From Gillisella vitis (GTDB lineage: Bacteria; Pseudomonadota; Alphaproteobacteria; Rhizobiales; Rhizobiaceae): DNA of 64,000 nucleotides. The number at the start of each line of letters is the position of its first letter. Within the stretch, counting starts at the first letter, position 1. The notes below the pieces were generated by a model, which was given only the letters and a program-made list of their open reading frames with translations, did not search any database and had not been told where the DNA came from. The position numbers and the translations under genes are program-made. Location of the stretch: positions 3,682,963 to 3,746,962 of the forward strand of contig NZ_CP056047.1 in the NCBI RefSeq assembly GCF_021559775.1, written 5' to 3'. Positions 57,596-64,000 of this stretch are shown here, in pieces.

Positions 57596-59083
57596 TCAGG
57601 TCCCTACCAGTTTCGAAAGGTCGCGCGGCAAGCGCAAAATAAATGTCGAGCCGACGCCGATCTTGGAGCGTACGGTAATTTCACCTCCCAGGTTGCGCGT
57701 CAATGAGCGCACATGGGCAAGGCCAATGCCTTCACCCACCTGGTTCTGCTGTCCCGAGCGGCGGAAAAGCTCGAAAATCCGTTCATGATCCTGCTCAGCA
57801 ATGCCGCGGCCATTGTCCTCTATTTCCAGGCGAATGAAGTGCCGTCCATCCGAGACCGCCCGGATAGAAAGAACGACCGGGCGATCTGGGGACTTATATT
57901 TGATAGCGTTGTCAAAAAGGTTACCGAGAATTTGCTCCAGGGACAACCTGTCGGATATGATGCTGGCAACGTCGGTTGAAATTTCGGTATGCCCGCCGCT
58001 CTCGCCGATCTGGTGGTGGACGCTGGCGGCCGTTGTCTCGATCAGCGGCCTCAGATCCAGCTCTTCCGGCTTGAGCTGGCGGCGTCCGTCGCGTGAGATT
58101 TTCAGGATGGCGTTGATCAGCCCGTCCATCTTGCGGGTCGAGGAGCGGATGAAGGAAATCGCTTCCGGCAGGTCCTCGGAGGCGGCAAGCCGTGCATCCT
58201 CGATCTGTTGCGGCGTCAAGGGTTGCCCATCCGCCAGAACATAGGTCTTCAATATCTGGAGCGCGCTGTCCAGTTCGGCGGTAAAGCCCATGATATTGAC
58301 GAGGGGTGCGCGCAGGTCGTGGGTGATGATATAGGCGAAGCGCTGGATTTCCTGGTTGGCCTGCATCAGGTCTTCGGTTCGCTCCTGCACACGTTCTTCC
58401 AGCCCCGCATTGAGGACCTCCACCTCCTGGCGGGCCTTCAACAGATCGCGCACGTGCTGGATGATGATCAGGATCGCGCCGCCGATCACGATCACGATGG
58501 CCACGGCCCCGCCGATGGTAAAGACCTGCAACCAGCCGATGGCCAGCAGCTGACTGGCAATTCCCTGGTCTATCCTGTTGTCGGATTCGTCGCGGACCTC
58601 GTCAAGCACGGTGCGGATCTGGTCCATCAACTGCTTGCCGTAACCGGCCCGGACAAGTTCGTAGGCCTGGCGGATGTCGCCGCTGCGGGTCAGCTCGACG
58701 GTCCTGGCCAATTCTTCAAGCTTGGCCTTTACCAATTCGCGCAGCTTCTCGACATCCGGGGCATGCTCAGGGCGCGGCTCCAGCAGATGGACGAGACTGT
58801 CCATTTCCGTGGTCACATCGCCGATGGCCTGGCTGTATGGTGTCAGGAAAGCGACATCACGGGTAATCAGATAGCCTCTCTGCCCCGTTTCAGCATCAGT
58901 CAGCGTCTGCATCAGGTCGGCGCTGGCGCGCCGAATGACCCGCTCCTCGACAACAGTTCCGAAGGTGACGCGAGTCTTGCCGGTCAGCCACAGGGTCGAG
59001 CCGATCAGGCTGACCAGGAGAAGGCAGCCCAGGCCAAGCACAAACAGACTGGAGCGGATGAAACCTGCGTTTGTTGCCGACAT
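57596..59083 (-). CDS. CHASE3-domain sensor histidine kinase
   Basis: 495 residues. A first membrane helix (LFVLGLGCLLLVSLIGSTLW), a CHASE3-like external domain with the ETGQRGYLIT signature, a second membrane helix (FTIGGAVAIVIVIGGAILII) and a coiled coil (ARQEVEVLNAGLEERVQERT). The H-box RFAYIITHDLRAPLVNIMGF has the phospho-His, and the ATPase has ILGNLFDNAIKYKSPDR, EDNGRGIAEQDHERIFELFR and GEGIGLAHVRSLTRN. CHASE3 kinases with separate Rcp1-like receivers are typical of light or membrane-stress sensing systems; the ligand here is unknown. Confidence 0.92.
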   Translation of the reverse strand: MSATNAGFIRSSLFVLGLGCLLLVSLIGSTLWLTGKTRVTFGTVVEERVIRRASADLMQTLTDAETGQRGYLITRDVAFLTPYSQAIGDVTTEMDSLVHLLEPRPEHAPDVEKLRELVKAKLEELARTVELTRSGDIRQAYELVRAGYGKQLMDQIRTVLDEVRDESDNRIDQGIASQLLAIGWLQVFTIGGAVAIVIVIGGAILIIIQHVRDLLKARQEVEVLNAGLEERVQERTEDLMQANQEIQRFAYIITHDLRAPLVNIMGFTAELDSALQILKTYVLADGQPLTPQQIEDARLAASEDLPEAISFIRSSTRKMDGLINAILKISRDGRRQLKPEELDLRPLIETTAASVHHQIGESGGHTEISTDVASIISDRLSLEQILGNLFDNAIKYKSPDRPVVLSIRAVSDGRHFIRLEIEDNGRGIAEQDHERIFELFRRSGQQNQVGEGIGLAHVRSLTRNLGGEITVRSKIGVGSTFILRLPRDLSKLVGT

Positions 59084-59089
59084 GCAATC

Positions 59090-60673
59090 CTACCCGCCAT
59101 GACCCAGTTGAAACGCAATGAACAGCAGGCAGAGCGCAATCACCCAAAGCGCCAGCCGGCCTGAGCGGCTATGCCGCGCCTGCGCCCTGCCGATAGCATC
59201 GGTGGTGCTCTCGTCGAAACGCAGTCCATGCTCGCTCATCTGCATCAATTCACTATGGAATTTCTCGGTTTTGGCAGCGATTTCCGGCAGGGCTTCCGCC
59301 ACCCGCACTGCGGCGCGAATGCCGTCCTTCATGTCGGTGACGATGCGCTTTGGACCGAGATTGGCTTTGATCCAGTCCGCGACGACAGGCTCTGATGCCT
59401 TCCACATGTTGAACCGTGGATTGAGCATCCGCGAGACACCTTCGACCACCACCATGGTTTTTTGCAGCATCACCAGTTCCGGCCGGGTCTGCATGTCGAA
59501 CAGTTCGGTGACTTCAAACAGCAGGGTCAGCAACCGGGCCATGGAAATGGTTTCAGCGGGCTGGCCGTGAATGGGCTCGCCGATCGCCCGGATCGCCTGG
59601 GCAAAACTGGCCATATTGTGATGAGATGGCACATAGCCGGCTTCGAAATGCACTTCCGCCACCCGCATGTAATCGCGGGTGATGAAGCCATAGAGAATTT
59701 CCGCCAGAAACCGCCGTTCTTTCTTGCCGAGCCGTCCGCAAATGCCCATGTCCACGGCAACGATCATGCCTGTTGGATCGACGAACAGATTGCCCGGATG
59801 CATGTCGGCATGGAAGAAGCCGTCGCGCAACGTATGGCGCAGAAAGGACTGGATTAGCGTATCGGCCAGCGCATCGAGATCGTGACCAGCGGCTTTCAGC
59901 GCCTCGACATCGGACATCTTGACGCCGTCAATCCATTCCATGGTGATGACGTCGCGGCCCGTGCGTTCCCAATCGACCTGCGGGACCCTGAAGCCGGGAT
60001 CACTGGCGGTGTTTTCGCCCAGTTCCGACAGAGCGGCGGCCTCAAGCCGCAGGTCCATTTCCACTTTCGTGGTCTGCTCAAGCGTTTTCGTCACCTCGAC
60101 GGGGCGCAATCTGCGGGTCTGCGGCAGCAGCATTTCCTGCAAATGCGACACGAGATACATGACTTCGAGATCGGCAGCGAAACGGCGGCGCACGCCGGGA
60201 CGGATCACCTTGACGGCAACTTTTTTGGCACCAGCTGGCGTTTCCACCATGCAGGGATGCACCTGGGCGATGGAGGCCGCGGCAATCGGCTCGCCGAAAC
60301 TGGCATAAAGCTCCTCGACCGGACGCCCAAGCGACAATTCAATCGATGCCTTGGCCTCTCCCGTTGGAAAGAACGCCATGCGGTCCTGCAATCCGGTTAG
60401 ATCATCGGCGAGTTCGGCGCCGACCACATCCGGCCGGGTCGCCAGGAACTGGCCAATCTTGGCGTAGGACGGCCCCAGCCGCTCGACGGCTTGGGACAGG
60501 CGGTCGGACCGCAATGTGCCTCGGGCGCGCTTGCGCTCGAAGACTGCGGCGACTTTCTTTGCAAAGCCGACGCTCGGCGGCAGTCCTTCGGACGGCAGCG
60601 CCGAGACGACACCTTCGCGAACGAGAATCCAGCCGACACGGGCCAACCTGAAATAAGCGCTGACTGTGCTCAT
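59090..60673 (-). CDS. ubiB: Ubiquinone biosynthesis kinase-like protein UbiB
   Basis: 527 residues from ATG 60673 (a TTG at 60676 is unlikely). UbiB/ADCK atypical kinase family: the KxGQ motif SYAKIGQFLATRPDVVGAEL, AAASIAQVHPCMVETPAGAK with the A-rich ATP loop, KVIRPGVRRRFAADL, FHADMHPGNLFVDPTGMIVA (catalytic HxxxHPGN) and a C-terminal membrane helix (LALWVIALCLLFIAFQLGHG). It supports coenzyme Q assembly. It follows ubiE with a 41-base gap. Confidence 0.96.
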   Translation of the reverse strand: MSTVSAYFRLARVGWILVREGVVSALPSEGLPPSVGFAKKVAAVFERKRARGTLRSDRLSQAVERLGPSYAKIGQFLATRPDVVGAELADDLTGLQDRMAFFPTGEAKASIELSLGRPVEELYASFGEPIAAASIAQVHPCMVETPAGAKKVAVKVIRPGVRRRFAADLEVMYLVSHLQEMLLPQTRRLRPVEVTKTLEQTTKVEMDLRLEAAALSELGENTASDPGFRVPQVDWERTGRDVITMEWIDGVKMSDVEALKAAGHDLDALADTLIQSFLRHTLRDGFFHADMHPGNLFVDPTGMIVAVDMGICGRLGKKERRFLAEILYGFITRDYMRVAEVHFEAGYVPSHHNMASFAQAIRAIGEPIHGQPAETISMARLLTLLFEVTELFDMQTRPELVMLQKTMVVVEGVSRMLNPRFNMWKASEPVVADWIKANLGPKRIVTDMKDGIRAAVRVAEALPEIAAKTEKFHSELMQMSEHGLRFDESTTDAIGRAQARHSRSGRLALWVIALCLLFIAFQLGHGG

Positions 60674-60714
60674 CAATCGATCTTCAATCCGGCGGTCTTT
60701 CGGTCAGGCATTGT

Positions 60715-61491
60715 TCAGATCTTCCAGCCGGAATGGAGGGCGGCAATGCCGCCAGTGTAGTTGGTGAAGGACACCTTGGAAAAGCCCGCCTTGGTGATCA
60801 TCGCGGCAAAATCCTGCTGATTGGGGAATTTGCGGATCGATTCCACCAGATATTGATAGGGCTCGGCCTCACCGGTGATCATCTTGCCGAACCGTGGGAT
60901 CGCCTTGAATGACCATTGATCGTAAAAGCGATCCAGCAGCGGCATCTGCACCTCGGAAAATTCCAGCACCAGAAGGCGCCCGCCGCGTTTCAGCACGCGG
61001 TAGGCCTCGCTCAGCGCGACATCGATGCGGGGCACATTGCGAATACCAAAGGCGATCGTATAGGCGTCGAATTGGTTTGCTTCGAAGGGCAGGGCCTCGG
61101 CATTGGCCTCAACGAAGGTGAGATTGTCGGAGAGGCCTTTTTTCTGGGCCCGCTCCTGGCCGACACCCAGCATGGAGCCGTTGATATCGAGCACGGTGGC
61201 ATGGGCAAGCCTGCGGGAGGCTTCGATGATGCGAAAGGCGATATCGCCCGTGCCGCCGGCCACGTCCAGCACCTTGTAGCCTGCATCCTTGCGCGGGTTG
61301 AGGGCGGCAATCAGCGCATCCTTCCAAACCCGGTGCATGCCGGCCGACATCACATCGTTCATGATGTCGTAGCGCTTGGCAACCTTGTGGAACACGTCGT
61401 TGACGAGACCTTGCTTTTCGCCTTCCGCCACATCGCGGAAGCCGTAGGAGGTTTCCATGCCGCCATCGGCGGAGGTGCGGCTTGCGACCAT
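60715..61491 (-). CDS. ubiE: Ubiquinone/menaquinone biosynthesis C-methyltransferase UbiE
   Basis: 258 residues. SAM-dependent C-methylation of the demethylated quinone ring. [20 protein letters not shown] and [20 protein letters not shown] are the UbiE start signature; [14 protein letters not shown] is motif I, and AIARFG-like [20 protein letters not shown] closes. GGAGTTGAGCCG ends at the ATG 61491. Divergent from mutM across 190 bases; ubiE-ubiB are a standard pair. Confidence 0.97.
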   Translation of the reverse strand: MVASRTSADGGMETSYGFRDVAEGEKQGLVNDVFHKVAKRYDIMNDVMSAGMHRVWKDALIAALNPRKDAGYKVLDVAGGTGDIAFRIIEASRRLAHATVLDINGSMLGVGQERAQKKGLSDNLTFVEANAEALPFEANQFDAYTIAFGIRNVPRIDVALSEAYRVLKRGGRLLVLEFSEVQMPLLDRFYDQWSFKAIPRFGKMITGEAEPYQYLVESIRKFPNQQDFAAMITKAGFSKVSFTNYTGGIAALHSGWKI

Positions 61492-61681
61492 CGGCTCAAC
61501 TCCATTCTCTCTAAAACTATATCAGCGACCTTGGCGAGGCCCGGTCCCTTGCACTATGTCTGCGGCACGATTGCAATAGCCCGTCGGAATATTGGCGGGA
61601 TATTGGCAGGGCAATGCCATAACAGGCCGTCTGGTCCTTAAACCATGATGCGTGCCACTGAAATAGAAACATGGAGCCTTC

Positions 61682-62575
61682 ATGCCGGAATTACCAGAGG
61701 TGGAAACCGTAAAACGGGGACTGGCGCCATCCATGGAGGGGCGGCGGCTGACCCGTCTGGAACTTCGGCGGCCGGATCTGCGCTTTCCCTTGCCGGTCGA
61801 TTTTGCGGCGAGGACGCAAGGCCGGCTTATCGTCTCTCTGTCGCGGCGAGCGAAATACCTGCTGATCGATCTCGATGACGGTGTCTCGATTGTCTCCCAT
61901 CTCGGCATGTCCGGCTCCTATCGGATCGAAGCCGCAAATGAGACCGGCCTGCCCGGTCAGTTTCATATGGCGCGCTCGCGAGATGAAAAGCATGACCATG
62001 TGATCTTTCATCTGAGCGGGCCGGAGGGCGACCCTTTGAGGGTGATTTATAATGACCCACGCCGCTTCGGCTTCATGGATATGGTCGAACGCCGTCACAT
62101 GGATCGTCATGCCGCCTTTGCCGGGCTGGGGCCGGAGCCGGTCGGCAATGCGCTCGATGCCGACTATCTGGCCTTCCGGTTCAAGGGCAAGGCGCAGCCT
62201 TTGAAAACCGCCCTTCTCGATCAGAAGGTGATTGCCGGTCTTGGCAATATCTATGTCTGCGAAGCCTTGTGGCGGGCGCATCTGTCGCCGGAGACACCGG
62301 CACGCGCGCTGGTCACTGCGCAAGGAAAGCCCGTGGCGGCACTGGAAGACCTGACGCAGGCCATTCGCACGGTCATCGCCGAGGCGATCGAGGCCGGCGG
62401 TTCCTCGCTGCGCGATCATATCCAGGCCGATGGCTCGCTCGGTTATTTCCAGCATAGTTTCAATGTCTATGACCGCGAAGGCGAAGCCTGCCGCACCCCT
62501 GGCTGCACAGGGACGGTCGAGCGCATGACCCAGGCGGGGCGGTCTACCTTCCATTGCCCTCAGTGCCAGAGATGA
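61682..62575 (+). CDS. mutM: Bifunctional DNA-formamidopyrimidine glycosylase/AP lyase (Fpg)
   Basis: 297 residues. Removes 8-oxoguanine and FaPy bases. [20 protein letters not shown] gives the catalytic Pro2 and Glu3; [15 protein letters not shown] with Lys, [19 protein letters not shown] as helix-two-turn-helix, and the C-terminal zinc finger (CRTPGC..FHCPQC). Length slightly above E. coli (269), owing to loop insertions. Located between ubiE and rpsT as in other rhizobia near dnaA. Confidence 0.97.
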   Translation: MPELPEVETVKRGLAPSMEGRRLTRLELRRPDLRFPLPVDFAARTQGRLIVSLSRRAKYLLIDLDDGVSIVSHLGMSGSYRIEAANETGLPGQFHMARSRDEKHDHVIFHLSGPEGDPLRVIYNDPRRFGFMDMVERRHMDRHAAFAGLGPEPVGNALDADYLAFRFKGKAQPLKTALLDQKVIAGLGNIYVCEALWRAHLSPETPARALVTAQGKPVAALEDLTQAIRTVIAEAIEAGGSSLRDHIQADGSLGYFQHSFNVYDREGEACRTPGCTGTVERMTQAGRSTFHCPQCQR

Positions 62576-62800
62576 AGCGCCTTCGGGCCTCTGGCGAAAA
62601 TGATGTGGCGGTTCGAAGGGCGCCTGCCGGCACAAAGGTTGAGAAAGCGCGTTGACGACGCCGTTCTTTCCCGCTATATGCCCGGCCACAGTTAGGAAAG
62701 CTTATCGCTTTCCACGATTGCTCCCGAATTGCTGGTATTGCAGGTCGCAACGACTTGGCGGCGAAGGTGGAGTTTTGGTTCGTATTCGAGAGAGGCATCC

Positions 62801-63067
62801 ATGGCCAATACTACATCGGCGAAGAAGGCGACCCGCAAGATCGCTCGCCGCACCGCAATCAACAAGAGCCGCCGTACGCGCGTTCGTAACTTTGTGCGCA
62901 AGGTTGAAGAAGCCATCGCTTCTGGCGATCAGGCACTGGCTGCAGCCGCATTGAAGGCTGCCCAGCCTGAACTGCACCGCGCTGCTTCCAAGGGCGTTGT
63001 TCACGCCAATACCGCGTCGCGCAAGATTTCGCGTCTTGCCAGCCGCGTCAAGGCGCTCGCCGCCTAA
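62801..63067 (+). CDS. rpsT: 30S ribosomal protein S20
   Basis: 88 residues from ATG 62801 (GAGAGG nine bases before). [20 protein letters not shown] with [20 protein letters not shown] is the S20 start; the C-terminus [19 protein letters not shown] is diagnostic. A 24-codon upstream frame to 62729 is not S20. A clear terminator follows at 63095-63116. Its place before dnaA is typical for Rhizobiales. Confidence 0.98.
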
Positions 63068-63094
63068 TTTTCGTCGAAAATTAACATTTTGATC

Positions 63095-63116
63095 AGCCTG
63101 GCTTTTTAGCCGGGCT
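63095..63116 (+). terminator. rpsT terminator
   Basis: AGCCTGGCT (63095-63103) and AGCCGGGCT (63108-63116) pair (one G-T) with loop TTTT, followed by TTTCGCGTTTTG. It lies 28 bases after the rpsT stop. Confidence 0.75.
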
Positions 63117-63899
63117 TTTCGCGTTTTGATATTTTTCTCATTTCATCACTATTGCACGTTACGGTTTCATGTCACTCCAGTGACACGATATTCCTTTTTA
63201 GATCAATGGCTTGCCGGAGGTTCTCCCTCCTGATCGATCTTTCCTTTACGGCAGGACTGTGCGATTTTGAGTCAAGTGATTTTTTTATTTTCAGGCAATA
63301 TCAGGGCTTGCAATGATGGAGCCCGCCAAACTCCTTGATTCAAAAGCGATTCTTTTTTGGCTTTTGTGCTCCGGGAAACTTCCGGGACGGAGTCAATGGC
63401 GCGCTGTTAATTTTAGGTAAAATTCATTGTTGATCTCGGCATTCGATCCTGCCTAAATGCATTTCAAGAGAGGTGCGGATCTTGGCTCCTGTCGGAAAGA
63501 CACAAGCTGCAAAAGCTGGTTTTTCTGAAAATCCTCTCCGGGCGGAACGGCTCAGTTTCGTTTCATCATACATTGGTTCTCATACGGAACTCGTTTCCAT
63601 TTCAGGAAACGAGAGTTGGAGTTTGTGTGTCCAGCTTAAGTTGGAAGCATACTATTTAAATTTCTGAATAAGAGAGGGAAAGACTGGCCCGACATAAACG
63701 AGGATGAAGGGCCTTGAACGAAATACCTGTGTCATAACGGCATATGCTCATTCCTTGCTGCATTAAATTAGGCAATGCGGATTGAGGAGCTCCATTTGGC
63801 AGATATGATGATCAGCATGGTTTGCGTTCTTTAAGACGCATGCTGCTGTGAGAATGCATGATGGTGAATGCCTGACGAGACCGGTGTCCTTACGAGGGG
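63117..63899 (+). promoter_or_regulatory. Gene-free upstream region of dnaA
   Basis: 783 bases without a convincing gene. Visible structure: palindrome TGTCACTCCAGTGACA (63170-63185); TTAA-N7-TAAA at 63417-63431, one base short of the CtrA site TTAA-N7-TTAA; a 9-bp-arm hairpin CTCGTTTCC..GGAAACGAG (63590-63613). A 64-codon frame at 63473-63667 is not trusted. I find no DnaA boxes (TTATCCACA-like), so this is more likely a long dnaA promoter/leader than oriC. Confidence 0.6.
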
Positions 63900-64000
63900 A
63901 TGTCGGTGTTGGAAGTCTCAGGCAGTCAAATGCAAGAACTTGAAGCGTCGGCCAGCAATGGCAACTGGCCGGCACATGTGGACAATTGGAAGGCGGCGAG
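63900..64000 (+). CDS. dnaA: Chromosomal replication initiator DnaA (first 33 codons only)
   Basis: ATG 63900, preceded directly by ACGAGGGG, opens a frame reading MSVLEVSGSQMQELEASASN.. and running off the right edge. Only the poorly conserved N-terminal leader is present, so identity rests on the position after rpsT, typical in Rhizobiales, the strong ribosome site and the absence of a stop. It is not proven by domain content. Confidence 0.6.
   Translation, partial: MSVLEVSGSQMQELEASASNGNWPAHVDNWKAA

Noticed and set aside
63473..63667. 64-codon frame in the dnaA upstream region
   Set aside because: Starts at GTG or TTG, unrecognisable sequence, includes a perfect hairpin; more likely non-coding.
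63117..63899. Chromosomal origin (oriC) next to dnaA
   Set aside because: No cluster of DnaA boxes or AT-rich unwinding element was found; in several Rhizobiales the origin lies elsewhere, near hemE.

Overview
The window is ordinary, gene-dense alphaproteobacterial chromosome, most like the Rhizobiaceae (Agrobacterium/Allorhizobium/Rhizobium group). Support for this is the mutM-ubiE-ubiB block beside rpsT and a dnaA start at the right edge, a dnaN far from dnaA, a Sinorhizobium-type PmtA phosphatidylethanolamine N-methyltransferase, the rsmI-yraN-gshB group, and several palindromic intergenic repeats of rhizobial character. The species is inferred; no rRNA or tRNA gene is present to fix it. 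I see no CRISPR array, transposase, integrase, prophage or plasmid gene.

Layout. 1-2.5 kb: 3' part of a PfkB-family kinase gene and a GGDEF-EAL protein. 2.7-7.7 kb: a DabA-DabB inorganic-carbon uptake pair facing a NhaR-like LysR gene, with a perfect inverted repeat over the regulator's start codon. 7.8-10 kb: a Tat-exported CrtC/AttH-type lipocalin protein, a decayed fragment of a second copy, and a TetR regulator behind a 9-bp-arm palindrome. 10-13.5 kb: guaA, an MTA/SAH nucleosidase-like gene overlapping a thioesterase gene, and tspO. 13.5-18.6 kb: an iron-type operon (IrpA-like imelysin, di-haem DUF1111 protein, second imelysin, DUF1513 protein). 18.7-29 kb: RsmB-type methyltransferase, RlpA, a YeeZ-like epimerase, queG, a GST, uppP, a 50-residue exported protein, an NDUFA9-like protein, a DUF1330 protein and an exported beta-helix protein. 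28.3-31.6 kb: pyrF, a phosphatase-like gene, pmtA and dnaN.

31.9-39.2 kb: rsmI-yraN and gshB, which I recall as adjacent in related genomes, are here separated by a complete ugpBAEC glycerol-3-phosphate importer with a tandem Pho box, plus a cupin gene. 39.7-48.4 kb: ComM/YifB ATPase, a 189-bp palindromic repeat, cysK, two LysE/RhtB exporters, dut, prfC and otsB-otsA. 48.6-56 kb: thiD, GFA, DSP-type phosphatase, pirin, class II amidotransferase, LysR with a split chromate transporter pair, and coaBC. 56-59 kb: a three-gene signalling cassette (CHASE3 histidine kinase, stand-alone receiver, receiver-HisKA_2 kinase). 59-64 kb: ubiB-ubiE, mutM, rpsT, a gene-free region of about 0.8 kb and the first codons of dnaA.

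Themes. The best regulatory signals are the PhoB site before ugpB, the palindrome at the dab-lysR junction and the TetR-type palindrome. The best mobile-DNA signals are two inverted-repeat elements, one of which supplies the stop codon of rlpA. No wholly novel multi-gene system is evident. The most promising leads are the dabBA-LysR module, the ugp cassette insertion, the three-protein phosphorelay and the duplicated imelysin operon.
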